Source of the DNA: FEB-25 sp963726315
GTDB lineage: Bacteria; Chloroflexota; Anaerolineae; Anaerolineales; UBA4823
DNA length: 64,000 bases
Assembly (NCBI GenBank): GCA_963726315.1
Contig: CAVSBZ010000001.1
Span: 124,001-188,000, forward strand
Direction: 5' to 3'
Position numbers and translations under genes: made by a program. The stretch's first letter is position 1. The number at the start of each line of letters is the position of its first letter. Below, one piece after another: positions 34,966-44,280 of this stretch. The notes below the pieces were generated by a model that saw only the letters and a program-made list of their open reading frames with translations, had not been told where the DNA came from and made no database searches.

Positions 34966-37518
34966 TTAGTTGCGGTTCACCACAGGTATATGAATATAGA
35001 AAGCTTGCGGCAAGGGTATAATTGGGAGCTCGCCCTCACGTGGTTGGACGGGTTGCTCCAAATCTAAGGTGAACTGAACGCCTGCAGAGGGGTTGACACT
35101 GACCCGCAGGTGATATTGCCCAGGTGCAGACCTTTCTGAGCTCAGGGTAAAAGAAATGCCGCCGCTGCTGTCCACCTGCAGCTGGTCAAGGATATGGTTG
35201 TTAACCACAATAGTTGCCTGTCCATTGGGCGGAAATCCCGTCCCCGTTACATTGAAGTAGCTTCCTGGAGCACCGCTGGTATGATTGATCAGCAGCTCAG
35301 GCTGGGCAGGAGCAGCAAACGCATCCCACCTCCCGGCCGCATCGGGGTAGGCGTCAAAGCGTGCCAGGGTTAGTGATTTCGGGTCATACGATATTTGTTG
35401 TACGTAGAATGGACCGGTGCCCAACCAAAAGTGGTGATGGGCGGTGTACCAGGCTTGCAGGGCTGCCCAGCGGGCATCTGCTTCGCCCTGTGTTACATAG
35501 TTGCCCATCGTTGGCAGGTAGGGAATGTAATGTTCGCTGGCTGATTGGTTCATCCAGCTCTCCAAGATGGCGAGGCTTGGTCCTCCAATAAAATTGGTCC
35601 ACTCCACCCCCAGCTGGTTCGCCTTTTCCGCCGAGAAGGCAAGCTCACCGACTTCCTCCGCTCGAATGGCAGGGGTTAATGAATGCCAGGGTGAATTACC
35701 CGAAGAGTAATACCCACCAGATGGGTACCACGTTTGTACCATCAATTCCGCATCCAGATAGAACACGTCATCGTAGGTGGTGATCACCAATGGGTTGGTT
35801 GATTCAATCATCAGACCCTTGAAGTGAGATAAGAATGCGTCTAGTGAAGGAACCTGGGATTCGTCATAGATCGGGCTGTCAGGTTTGGCAGGGTCAAATT
35901 TCATGATCATGTTCATGACGAAATCACCTAATGAGATAGGGCTGCCGTCATGCCAGGTGACAGTGTTGAACATGTCGGCAGGATAATGGACCGAAACCTT
36001 CGAGTTGGCAGTCAGAGTGTAGGTGTACTTTTCACCGGCGGTGATGAATTCCTGGTTGGCTGCATCCCAATCCACCCAGGCATTTCCGGGGACCTCGATT
36101 GTATCCGTGGTGGTCAGGGTGACCCAATCGAGGGTCTTGGTGATTGCTAATCCTGTTTTCACCACAACGTCTGCACTTTCAATCCTCAGCGGCCAGTACA
36201 GCCCGGTGTTTGGATCGGACAAAATTCCCCGGTCTGCAGTGGCGCGTATCGGGAAAGTATCATAAATCCAATTGCTGCCGGCAATTGGATTCCACGGTTC
36301 GATGAGCAGCCCTGGCTGTGCAATCCGCAGCTCGCCACCTTCAACCTCATAAAAGCGTGCGACGTACGGGAACATGGCTGCACCAGTAATACTACCGACC
36401 TGGTCACTAGCAACGACCACAGCTGAATGTTTGGGAGCAAAGGTAATCTGGTCAACCAGCCAGACATGCAGCGAGCCTGAACCCACTGAGCCAGCCCCGC
36501 TGTCGTTCATGGCCAGAGCCAGGGCTTGCTCGAATAATATCGAGCGCTCTTCTAGCGTTGAAAAATCATCTACCCACAGCTTGTAGCATATTTCCTGGAA
36601 CTCGGGCGTGGGGTTGTAGGCCTGCCACAAGGGGGAGGCTGAACCGAGGGGAGTGTAGAAATAACCAAAGTTGGTGGCAATATCGCGGTTGACGGACGTA
36701 GAAATCCACCCGCCGGTATAAATGTGCCACTGACCTTCGGCCGGGTCACTCAGGTTCCAGATTGGAGAGGCTTCCGACCGGGTCTTGTACTGGCGGTCCA
36801 CGGTGAAACCGATGGCTTCGAGCTGGTCGGACACATAATCACCAATATTAAGGCGTTTATCTTCCACACGGATGATAAAGATAATCGTCACCGGTTCCCC
36901 ATTGTAGTACCAGGTGCCGTTTACAAGATTTGCACCCATAGCTTCCATCTCAGTTGCAATAGTAGTTTGTGCAAGGATGAAATTATAGGCGTATTGAGCT
37001 TCCAAAGCCTCAATCGAGCTTTGGAACCGCGCATAGTCAGCATCGATCGAGACAAGAGGTAGATATTTTGGTACAGCTATTCCGCCATCGATCTCCTGGG
37101 CGATTTTGTTACGATCGACCAGCCAGTTCATTGCTTCGCGGATTTTGGCATTGGAAAATGGGTTTAACCTACCATCAATGAAGGTAGGACCTGACGGGTT
37201 GAATGTTAGTTCGAAGTAGTTTTGGTATGACTCATCACGGGATAGGGTGTTATCTTCCAGCACCGCCTGGTATAAGGTCGAGTCAGAAACCGTATAAGCA
37301 TAAACATCCAACTCGTTAGCCTGGAGCTGGGCAACGGCTGCATTGGGGTCACCCTGCTCAGAAAAGACCATTGAGTTGAGCCACGCCCCCTGGCGGGTGG
37401 GTCGATCGGTTTCAGCTGCCTTAACGGCGGGTAGAGATGGCGAGGTTGAGTCCTTGATGCACAGAAAAACAGCCAGCATAGCCAGCACCAAAACGGTAAA
37501 GGTATACTTTATTTTCAT
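34966..37518 (-). CDS. secreted family 5 extracellular solute-binding protein, extended
   Basis: 850 residues with a signal peptide (KIKYTFTVLVLAMLAVFLCI; a Cys near 20 may or may not be lipidated) and the SBP_bac_5 fold in two parts: INPFSNAKIREAMNWLVDRNKIA-like region near 120 and WHDGSPISLGDFVMNMIMKFDP near 535. The C-terminal 130 residues form a beta-rich Ig-like domain (ELLINHTSGAPGSYFNVTGTGFPPNG) absent from usual peptide-binding proteins, and the tail IHIPVVNRN resembles a wall or sorting tail. No permease or ATPase genes adjoin. GGGAGGG precedes the ATG. Confidence 0.85.
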   Translation of the reverse strand: MKIKYTFTVLVLAMLAVFLCIKDSTSPSLPAVKAAETDRPTRQGAWLNSMVFSEQGDPNAAVAQLQANELDVYAYTVSDSTLYQAVLEDNTLSRDESYQNYFELTFNPSGPTFIDGRLNPFSNAKIREAMNWLVDRNKIAQEIDGGIAVPKYLPLVSIDADYARFQSSIEALEAQYAYNFILAQTTIATEMEAMGANLVNGTWYYNGEPVTIIFIIRVEDKRLNIGDYVSDQLEAIGFTVDRQYKTRSEASPIWNLSDPAEGQWHIYTGGWISTSVNRDIATNFGYFYTPLGSASPLWQAYNPTPEFQEICYKLWVDDFSTLEERSILFEQALALAMNDSGAGSVGSGSLHVWLVDQITFAPKHSAVVVASDQVGSITGAAMFPYVARFYEVEGGELRIAQPGLLIEPWNPIAGSNWIYDTFPIRATADRGILSDPNTGLYWPLRIESADVVVKTGLAITKTLDWVTLTTTDTIEVPGNAWVDWDAANQEFITAGEKYTYTLTANSKVSVHYPADMFNTVTWHDGSPISLGDFVMNMIMKFDPAKPDSPIYDESQVPSLDAFLSHFKGLMIESTNPLVITTYDDVFYLDAELMVQTWYPSGGYYSSGNSPWHSLTPAIRAEEVGELAFSAEKANQLGVEWTNFIGGPSLAILESWMNQSASEHYIPYLPTMGNYVTQGEADARWAALQAWYTAHHHFWLGTGPFYVQQISYDPKSLTLARFDAYPDAAGRWDAFAAPAQPELLINHTSGAPGSYFNVTGTGFPPNGQATIVVNNHILDQLQVDSSGGISFTLSSERSAPGQYHLRVSVNPSAGVQFTLDLEQPVQPREGELPIIPLPQAFYIHIPVVNRN

Positions 37519-37582
37519 TTTTCCCTCCCTAATTGGTTGTTTTTAACCGATCTACTTATCAGGCTGCGATAATATCCGGTGC

Positions 37583-37638
37583 ATCACCTCCTTCGGGTCG
37601 GGACCAAGTGTTTAAGCTCTAATTTTTGAGTTAAACAC
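37583..37638 (-). promoter_or_regulatory. structured leader of the solute-binding protein gene
   Basis: On the minus strand a stem-loop GTGTTTAA ... TTAAACAC (37638-37608, with an inner CTC/GAG extension) is followed by AAGGAGGTGAT (37593-37583), a perfect 11-base complement to the 16S rRNA 3' end, 65 bases before the real start. An ATG overlapping it opens a 10-codon frame. No known riboswitch class is recognised in 37519-37777. Confidence 0.35.
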
Positions 37639-37777
37639 GTGGTATAAATCATTGAATTGGGCAGATGATTAATCCAATATTAATATAGCAAATGTTTTCC
37701 CCTTGTCAAGGAGTCAAACTTGACGTCGATGCCTACCCGTAGCTAACAGGCAAATTTTATGCTAAAGGTGGGGTTTG

Positions 37778-38119
37778 CTACGCGGGTCTGAGATGCTCGG
37801 GTTGGTAAACGCCAAGCTTTCCGCCGCCGGGTAAGGTGATATTGGTCAACAAACCCCACTCCGCCTCGGTTACATCCTCACATGACATATTGAGCTGCTT
37901 CATTTCTTCCATGAACGCCAGGATATCGTCGCACATCAGGTATAAGGTGTGAACATTATTGCGTTTATACGGATGGACGGCGATTTCTGCCGGTGGTGAC
38001 TTGAATATCAGCCACCCGTCCCCCGAATTGACATAGGGCAGGTGCAGCACATCCCTCAGGAATGCTCGATCGGCTTCTGGATGGGTACTGAAGATAATGG
38101 TGTGCGCACCGATGATCAT
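37778..38119 (-). CDS. VOC-superfamily (glyoxalase-like) protein
   Basis: 113 residues, one vicinal-oxygen-chelate module pair: IIGAHTIIFSTHPEADRAFLRDVLHLPYVNSGDGWLIFKSPPAEIAVHP and later YLMCDDILAFMEEMKQLNMSCEDVTEAEWGLLTNITLPGGGKLGVYQP. Such proteins are glyoxalases, dioxygenases or antibiotic-binding proteins. Substrate not assignable. Single gene, with the stop facing the solute-binding protein leader. Confidence 0.82.
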   Translation of the reverse strand: MIIGAHTIIFSTHPEADRAFLRDVLHLPYVNSGDGWLIFKSPPAEIAVHPYKRNNVHTLYLMCDDILAFMEEMKQLNMSCEDVTEAEWGLLTNITLPGGGKLGVYQPEHLRPA

Positions 38120-38285
38120 AGAAAGTCATCCTCTCCGTTTAGGGATGAACGGGGACAGAACCCCCTGACCCTGCGACAGCCCAAACTTCCCTTATAAATA
38201 GATTTTGAAACCAAATCTCGATCGAAGCAATGCTTGTACCGTTCAGTAACCGTTTGGTTAGTTTTATCATAAAATCAGGATAAAG

Positions 38286-38489
38286 GTAATTACTCACCGA
38301 ATGAAAATTAACCTCGACACACGCAAATTTTGAGGTGATTACTACTGTCAGAAAAGCTTAAAAAACGGAATACCCCCTCCTACCTCCCCCAAAAACATAA
38401 AAACCATGTTTTTAGGGGAGGAGTATTGATGTATGATCTGTGCGATGGTCGATTAAATTTAAATATTCATAAAATGGGTGAGTAATTAC
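38286..38489. repeat. MITE-like element, copy B
   Basis: 204 bp bounded by perfect 13-bp inverted ends GTAATTACTCACC / GGTGAGTAATTAC. The interior differs from copies A and C and contains a 16-bp-arm hairpin (38383-38398 with 38406-38421, one mismatch). No coding sequence. It lies between the VOC gene and a dead transporter gene. The rest of 38120-38584 shows nothing else. Confidence 0.75.
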
Positions 38490-38584
38490 AGGTAAAGCCT
38501 CGATTAACTGTTCTGATATATAATTCCTAATCAGAAATATTTCCTGGTATGTCCCATGAAAATCAGTTAAATACATGAGGAGCG

Positions 38585-39905
38585 ATGGCAATGAGTAAAC
38601 TCGGAATGAGTCAGGCTCGCATCAAATCGTTCAATTACGCGGTCGGCATGTTTGGCACCTCCATCCCGATCAATATGCTGAAATCCTTTGCGTTTATTTT
38701 TTACGTGGATACATTGGGGATGACCACCGTGCAGTTTTCGCTCATGTTGTTGATCTACACCTTCATCGATGCGGCAGATAACCTGGTCTATGGTTTTCTA
38801 TCCGATCGGACGCGATCGCGCTGGGGACGTCGACGTCCCTGGTTGGTGATTGGGACGCCATTGTTGGTATTGGGTTTCATCGCTTTTTACAGTCCACCCG
38901 CGTTTCTGGCGGGCGATTCCCTGGTGGTCTACTGCATGCTGTTTTACATGTTCACCGGGACGTTGGATTCGGTCATCAATGCCAATTACGGCGCCTTGTT
39001 CCCTGAACTGTTCCGCGATGACGCCTCCCGGGCGAGCACAAATGCTCTCAGGCAGGCTTTTCAGCTGGTTGCCATGATCATCAGCATTGCCATGACGCCC
39101 ATGGTGACCAAAGCCCTGGGATACAGCCTTACCGCCATCCTTTATGGGTTGCTGGGTGGTGTGGTGATCCTGTACATGACCTTTACCAGCAAAGAAACAT
39201 CTATCGGCGTAGATGAACAGAAACCCCAACTCTGGGACAGCATTGTGAGCCTGATCACCAACCTGAAATTTTGGGTTGCGGGCCTGGCAAACGCGTTTTA
39301 TAGTGCCGCCATGGCACTCGTCCTGGCTTCGATGCCTTTCTTTGTGAAATATGCCTTAAATCTCTCCGAAAGCCAGACGACATTTCTACTGGCAGCAGTC
39401 TTACTCATTGCGATCGCCTGTGTTGCCGTCTGGGCAAGATTGGTAAAAAGGGTATTCATTGATGCCAGTTTGGCGGGCGGCATTAGCCACGCTGGCAGTG
39501 GCTTTCATCCCGTTATATTTTGCTAATTCGCTGGTCACCGGGATCATTTGCAGTGCCCTGGTAGGTTTTGGCTTTGCCGGCGTAATCACCACGATGGATC
39601 TAATTGGCGCGAAGATCATGGACGAGGACACCCAGAAACATAAGGTGCGACGCGAGGGGATCATCTCGAACGCCCTGGGATTCAAGAACCGCTTGAATGG
39701 GCTTTTTACCAGCGTCGCATTCCTCCTGGTATACCGCCTGTAAAGCTATGAGAGCGGGACAAACCCAGGACCACAACCCGATCAGGCTGCTCGCTTCCTG
39801 CTGACCATTTTCCCGCCCATCCTGATGGTGATCAGTTTTGCGTTCTCGTTCTTTATCGATTTTAAGAAGGTTGAAGTTGCAGCGCCAATAGCTGAGGTCG
39901 AGTAG
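38585..39905 (+). pseudogene. GPH-family sugar:cation symporter (MFS), broken
   Basis: Full-length homology in pieces. Frame 1 (38585-39526) starts KLGMSQARIKSFNYAVGMFGTSIPINML and holds DAADNLVYGFLSDRTRSRWGRRRPWLVIG, the glycoside-pentoside-hexuronide signature. Near 39440-39463 it steps +1 to MPVWRAALATLAVAFIPLYF and later GLFTSVAFLLVYRL. A TAA at 39741-39743 interrupts that frame, which would otherwise continue SYESGTNPGPQPDQAARFLL to TAG 39903. A frameshift plus a nonsense codon make true inactivation likely. The intact protein would have about 440 residues and 12 helices. Confidence 0.85.
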
Positions 39906-39919
39906 ATCTGGAGGATAAA

Positions 39920-40687
39920 ATGGCACTATTGCGTATCGATCATGTCCCCGAAACGATAAAGGTCAACCTGCCCCTTTATATCATCCTACCCGGCCCGGGA
40001 GAAATGCGCGGCATACCAGTCGCCGGGCGCAAGGTACTATATCTTCTGCACGGACTCAGCGACGATGGGAGCGCCTGGCAGCGCTACACTTGCATAGAAA
40101 CAGTTGCCGCCCTATATGGTTTGGTGGTCATTATGCCATCGGCAGGGCGCAGCTTTTATACCGACCAACCCAACGGGCAGTATTACTTCTCCTACCTGAC
40201 GGAAGAGCTGCCGCGTTATCTAAAGGACGTGTTTGGGTTAGCTCCCCAGCGTTCCGATACCCTGATTGCAGGAAATTCCATGGGTGGGTATGGTGCTTTT
40301 AAGGCTGCTTTTCTCCACCCTGAATTATATTCAGCCGCTGCCAGCTTATCTGGGGCGTTATCTTTAGCGTTTGTGACTGCCCACCCCAACGACTTACGCC
40401 GGGAAGAGTTCGAATATCTCTTCGGAAATCTCGACCGGCTGGTGGGGAGTGAATTCGACCCTACAGTATGGTTGCAGCGTGCCGCTAAAAACCCGCACGC
40501 CTTACCGAAATTGTATGCCGCCTGTGGACGGCAGGATGACTTGTACCCCCTCAACACGATGTTTTATTCTGCCTGCCAATCGCTGGGTATTCCAATCGAT
40601 TACCACGAAGAAGAAGGCTTCCACGATTGGTTTTTTTGGAATACCCACATCCAACGTTTTTTGGCCGCAAACCTGGCACCTATCTAA
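39920..40687 (+). CDS. putative esterase (esterase D/tributyrin esterase type)
   Basis: 255 residues. KVLYLLHGLSDDGSAWQRYT (oxyanion region), PSAGRSFYTDQPNGQYYFSYLTEELP, nucleophile GNSMGGYGAFKAAF (Ser about 116), Asp in CGRQDDLYP and His in EEGFHDWFFW complete the triad. It resembles S-formylglutathione hydrolase relatives. GGAGGATAAA precedes the ATG. It lies between a sugar transporter pseudogene and a PHP hydrolase, which hints at degradation of an acylated compound. Confidence 0.88.
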   Translation: MALLRIDHVPETIKVNLPLYIILPGPGEMRGIPVAGRKVLYLLHGLSDDGSAWQRYTCIETVAALYGLVVIMPSAGRSFYTDQPNGQYYFSYLTEELPRYLKDVFGLAPQRSDTLIAGNSMGGYGAFKAAFLHPELYSAAASLSGALSLAFVTAHPNDLRREEFEYLFGNLDRLVGSEFDPTVWLQRAAKNPHALPKLYAACGRQDDLYPLNTMFYSACQSLGIPIDYHEEEGFHDWFFWNTHIQRFLAANLAPI

Positions 40688-40693
40688 AACCCT

Positions 40694-42022
40694 ATGGATA
40701 ATCAGCCCTTCGAAACGAGTACACACATCCCTTTATTCATCGACCACAGCCGGCAAGGGACGTATTTTACCCTTCCTTTCAGCATGCCTGCCAACATTGA
40801 GTCATTTGCCCTGACCTACCGCTATGAAAGGCATCATGAAACCGAGACAGGCGTAGAGAATGGCAGGTTTATTTCCCGTGAAGAGATCAATATCATCGAC
40901 CTGGGTTTGATCGGTGCTGATGGAGTGCAGGTGGGAGCATCGGGCTCGGATAAATTGAGTATCTCGATAACCGAGACTGAGGCCACCCCAGGTTACCATC
41001 CTTGCGCACTCGTCCCTGGGGAATGGCAGATCATCGTTGGTGCTTACAAAGTTGCTCCGCAAGGGGTGAATGTGGTGTATGAGCTATCATTTACCCGAAA
41101 ACATTTACGCTTGTTAAAGGGAGATTTACACACCCACACCATTGCCTCTGATGGTGTCCTCCGGGTTGATGAATTAGCCCAGCATGCCCGAAAGAATGGC
41201 CTGGATTATCTCGCCATCACCGACCACAACCAGATGGTTTCAGCGGATGCTCTATCCCAAATCAGCGGTATCACCCTGATCGCGGGCGTTGAATGGACCC
41301 ATTACCAGGGGCATGCGAACTTCCTGGGGATGGATAAACCTTATGATGAGCCGTTCCTGGCAAATTCCATCGCAGAAATCCAGAAGCGCTTCGAATCTGC
41401 GCGTTCGCGGGGGGCTTTCATATGCATCAACCATCCCTGTGATCCCGTTTGCCCATTCCTGTTCGCCATGGATTCGCTTCCTTACGATTGTATTGAGATA
41501 TGGAATGGACCAATGCGTGGTTCTAACTTGCAGGCTGTGGGGTTGTGGCACTCATTACTCATGGCAGGTACAAAGGTGCCCATTTGCGGTGGCAGCGATT
41601 ATCACCGCGACTCCCTGCTGCTCTTCCCCGGTGGACCAACCACGTGCGTCTATGCCATGTCTGCCAGTCCAGCGGATATACTCTCAGCTTTAAAGCTGGG
41701 GCATGCTTATATCACCTATAGTGCCACGGGTCCCACGCTGGAGCTGACCGGTGGAGATAGCATGATGGGTGACAGCGTTGATTATTCCAGGGTCAAGCAG
41801 ATCGAATTTCGCCTGGACGGCCTGCTGGCTGGGGATGTCGTGCAGGTGGTGACCTCAAGTGGGTTCACTCCCCTGTTGAGAGCTGAAACGGATGGCGGTA
41901 TGCGCGGTGTTTATCGCATGCAGGCGGTGGGTTTTGCCCGTCTTGAAGTGCTGCGGAGCTTCCTGCCGGGTCTGCCATTGTTACCAGCGTTGATCTCCAA
42001 CCCGATCTATTTTGATGGCTAG
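40694..42022 (+). CDS. CehA/McbA-type PHP-domain metallohydrolase
   Basis: 442 residues. An N-terminal beta-rich region (about 1-135) precedes the PHP domain: KGDLHTHTIASDGVL (HxH), YLAITDHNQM, AGVEWTHYQGHANFLG, CINHPCDPV and GGSDYHRD, the full metal-ligand set. CehA/McbA relatives hydrolyse carbamate esters and phosphoesters. It starts six bases after the esterase stop, so the two are one operon. Confidence 0.9.
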   Translation: MDNQPFETSTHIPLFIDHSRQGTYFTLPFSMPANIESFALTYRYERHHETETGVENGRFISREEINIIDLGLIGADGVQVGASGSDKLSISITETEATPGYHPCALVPGEWQIIVGAYKVAPQGVNVVYELSFTRKHLRLLKGDLHTHTIASDGVLRVDELAQHARKNGLDYLAITDHNQMVSADALSQISGITLIAGVEWTHYQGHANFLGMDKPYDEPFLANSIAEIQKRFESARSRGAFICINHPCDPVCPFLFAMDSLPYDCIEIWNGPMRGSNLQAVGLWHSLLMAGTKVPICGGSDYHRDSLLLFPGGPTTCVYAMSASPADILSALKLGHAYITYSATGPTLELTGGDSMMGDSVDYSRVKQIEFRLDGLLAGDVVQVVTSSGFTPLLRAETDGGMRGVYRMQAVGFARLEVLRSFLPGLPLLPALISNPIYFDG

Positions 42023-42060
42023 AAGGCGGATTGCTTGTTTAAGTATTTTACTGGGCAAAA

Positions 42061-42224
42061 GTAATTACTCATCGAGAGCAAAACCCACGTTTGATTATGG
42101 ATAAAACACAGAGCAGATTGCTCCCCGAAAAGCTGCGGGGACGGGTTCTAAGGACTTCGGAGTGCACAAGGAATTGTGAATTCTGAGAACGTCCTTATCG
42201 CAATGACAACATGGGTGAGTAATC
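42061..42224. repeat. MITE-like element, copy C
   Basis: About 164 bp from GTAATTACTCATC to GGGTGAGTAATCA. It shares GATAAAACACAGAGCAGATT and other blocks with copy A. Its right end forms the last codons and stop of the minus-strand gene 42195-42965. Confidence 0.7.
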
Positions 42225-42965
42225 AGGGGCAAAATTCTTGCCCAATTGGTACGCCCGGTCCAGGTAACCTCGCCTGGTTTCGTCGTCTGTGACCGGCACA
42301 CGATAAAAATATTCGTGTTCCACTTTTTTAACGCCCGGATAGCGCAGTCCCCAATCGTCAATCAGCCAGGTCATCGGCGCTTTCAAGCCGGCAGTATAGT
42401 CCTGTTCGCTGAAGAGTGTCGTGTTGATGATCAACGCCTTTTCATGCTGAAGGAGTGGAACCCTGCCTTTTACTTCACCTTGCCAGCCTGCTGCGTTCAG
42501 GGCATACGCATCACCATAGGCAAAGACCCGTTCGAACCAGCCTTTCATAATTGCTGGAAAGTGACACCAGAAAACAGGCGCAATGAACGCCAGCCCCTGG
42601 GCGTTTTTCACTTTCTCCCATTGAACCCTGACGTCGTTGGGTCTGTGGGCATGGATAAACTTCGCCACTGCCCGGGAATCTTTTCCTCGCATCCAAAGCG
42701 AAACAACCATCCGTTGGAGGGGGCCTCCCGCAGAATCGAGCACATCTTTCTTCAAGTTCATCTGGTCCAGCAGCTCCAGCGGCATGCTTTCGTGGACGTA
42801 GCTGGCGAAATCCTGTACCCTGAAGACCGGATCGAACCGAATGGCATACAGGTCGACCACTTCATTGGTGTGACCGGCGTCCTCGAGCCCTTTGGAAAAT
42901 CTCTCGAGAATGGCACGGCAGAAAGACTTCGGGTTGGGGTGGGCGTAAACTGTCAAGACTTTCAT
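42195..42965 (-). CDS. flavodoxin-like NAD(P)H:quinone oxidoreductase family protein
   Basis: 256 residues. KVLTVYAHPNPKSFCRAILERFSKGLEDAGHTNEVVDLYAIRFDPVF at the start and AFIAPVFWCHFPAIMKGWFERVFAYGDAYAL in the middle are typical of the flavodoxin_2 (NQO/KefF/MdaB) group, which reduces quinones with FMN or FAD. The final ten residues (PDYSPMLSLR) and the stop are encoded by MITE copy C, so the natural C-terminus was replaced. No partner gene. Confidence 0.9.
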   Translation of the reverse strand: MKVLTVYAHPNPKSFCRAILERFSKGLEDAGHTNEVVDLYAIRFDPVFRVQDFASYVHESMPLELLDQMNLKKDVLDSAGGPLQRMVVSLWMRGKDSRAVAKFIHAHRPNDVRVQWEKVKNAQGLAFIAPVFWCHFPAIMKGWFERVFAYGDAYALNAAGWQGEVKGRVPLLQHEKALIINTTLFSEQDYTAGLKAPMTWLIDDWGLRYPGVKKVEHEYFYRVPVTDDETRRGYLDRAYQLGKNFAPDYSPMLSLR

Positions 42966-43033
42966 CGTATCCTCCGATCGAATTGTTTTTTAGTCCTTTT
43001 CTCTGACGTAGTTCTACCAGGCAGTTCTCCAAA

Positions 43034-43576
43034 TTATTGGCGAGTGGATGCCTCTATCGGTCTCATTTTGAAGCTCACGATAACACCCAGAACAACTCCC
43101 ACCAATATATGCATCACGAAGGATATACCGAACCACTGCAGTGTTTCTGCGGCTGTCATTTTGAGCAGGAGTGGAGTCGTGATGAGGATAGGTTGGCTGA
43201 TGATCTCCACGTATAGAACGGCAATCGCTATGCCTTTTTTCAGGGTGTGCACTTGCAATGCGGTGAAGCTGGCAATTGCTGCGCCAAATATTGCGCCAAC
43301 CAGTGGACCGACCAAATAGTGGGTAGCCACACCCAGCGGAACGAAGCCTGCCAGCCGGATGCCTAATAGCGAAAAGAAGCGCGCCACTGTTTCACCGACG
43401 ATTGAAAAGCATGTAAGCGTTGGCAGCCCTGCCGCGTATAACCCACCCATGAGGAGAAGATCCATCATCAGCGTTCCAGCCAAGCCGCCGATCATCCCCC
43501 ATCCAATTCCCCTCATGAGTGTAACGTTCGTGCTGTTTACATTTGCCCGTATATTGCTTGAATAAATTGTTTCCAT
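43034..43576 (-). CDS. four-helix membrane protein of unknown function
   Basis: 180 residues with about four membrane segments: WGMIGGLAGTLMMDLLLMGGLYAAG, PLGVATHYLVGPLVGAIFGAAIASF, GIAIAVLYVEIISQPILIT and GISFVMHILVGVVLGVIVSF. The N-terminus is polar. I cannot name the family with confidence. It is the last member of a minus-strand group of small proteins (43034-44553) downstream of the MalT-like regulator. Confidence 0.65.
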   Translation of the reverse strand: METIYSSNIRANVNSTNVTLMRGIGWGMIGGLAGTLMMDLLLMGGLYAAGLPTLTCFSIVGETVARFFSLLGIRLAGFVPLGVATHYLVGPLVGAIFGAAIASFTALQVHTLKKGIAIAVLYVEIISQPILITTPLLLKMTAAETLQWFGISFVMHILVGVVLGVIVSFKMRPIEASTRQ

Positions 43577-43609
43577 GGCTGCGCTCCCTTTATTTTAAAG
43601 TTGCGAAGT

Positions 43610-43957
43610 TTATTGTTCTTTATTACCGCTCGTCAAATGGGGAGTAATCAGGCTCACACCAAAAACGATCAACAGGATGGCAAACACTGGGATCTCGAAC
43701 GACAGATGCAAGGCTGGTTCTGCCAGCTTAATCCCACCCAGCAAGAGCGCCAGGATGCCGAGGATGGTTGAAAAGGTGCTGGTGGGAAGCCCATTGCGTG
43801 CTCGGACTACATTCAGGCCGATTAAGATCAGGCCGATGCCAATCGCTGCGACGCCGTCCGGTATGGATTGGAACAGCTCTGTGATTCCCCAGACGATAAA
43901 GAGCGAGCCCCATGCGATCGTTTCATAGGTTTGATTTAGCTTTCGAGTGGTTTCCAT
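43610..43957 (-). CDS. small membrane protein of unknown function
   Basis: 115 residues from ATG 43957, which has AAAGGAGAT upstream; the longer frame has none. Four hydrophobic segments: IAWGSLFIVWGITELF, GVAAIGIGLILIGLNVV, FSTILGILALLLGGIKLA and IPVFAILLIVFGVSLI. No catalytic motif. Grouped with other small genes on the same strand. Confidence 0.65.
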   Translation of the reverse strand: METTRKLNQTYETIAWGSLFIVWGITELFQSIPDGVAAIGIGLILIGLNVVRARNGLPTSTFSTILGILALLLGGIKLAEPALHLSFEIPVFAILLIVFGVSLITPHLTSGNKEQ

Positions 43958-44016
43958 TTTTTTATCTCCTTTATTTTGTATGTGGCTGAATAAATTTAAG
44001 AATCCTGATGGGTCGA

Positions 44017-44247
44017 TCATCGGTGAAGTCTGGCTTCGGCGGCGTAGGCGCATCCCCTGGCTTCGTGCGCCTTCCAGGCCGGCCACCAGGTCTTATGCCA
44101 GGAGTGAATGCGGGCAAATATTGACTTTGGGCGCTTTACGGCTAATTTTCTGATGGGGCAATCTGCGCAGCGGTGCACTTTCTCGATAATGTATGCACTT
44201 TTGGCGATCATTTCCAGCTTCTGATTGAACTCTTGTGTGGTATCCAT
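44017..44247 (-). CDS. small Cys/Trp-containing hypothetical protein
   Basis: 76 residues from ATG 44247, with AAAAAGGAGAT upstream. The N-terminus is helical (TTQEFNQKLEMIAKSAYIIEKVHRC), followed by CADCPIRKLAVKRPKS (a single C-x2-C) and a basic, Trp-rich tail (HSWHKTWWPAWKAHE). A metal or DNA-binding role is conceivable but unsupported. The ribosome site and the setting favour a real gene. Confidence 0.55.
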   Translation of the reverse strand: MDTTQEFNQKLEMIAKSAYIIEKVHRCADCPIRKLAVKRPKSIFARIHSWHKTWWPAWKAHEARGCAYAAEARLHR

Positions 44248-44280
44248 TGCGACTATCTCCTTTTTGAATTGACTTTGTAT

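Noticed and set aside
37583..37593. Fragment of a 16S rRNA gene
   Set aside because: Only the 11 bases of the anti-SD tail match; flanking sequence is unrelated.
42246..43319. 357-codon plus-strand open frame
   Set aside because: It spans two well-supported minus-strand genes and the gap between them; its protein has no family features.
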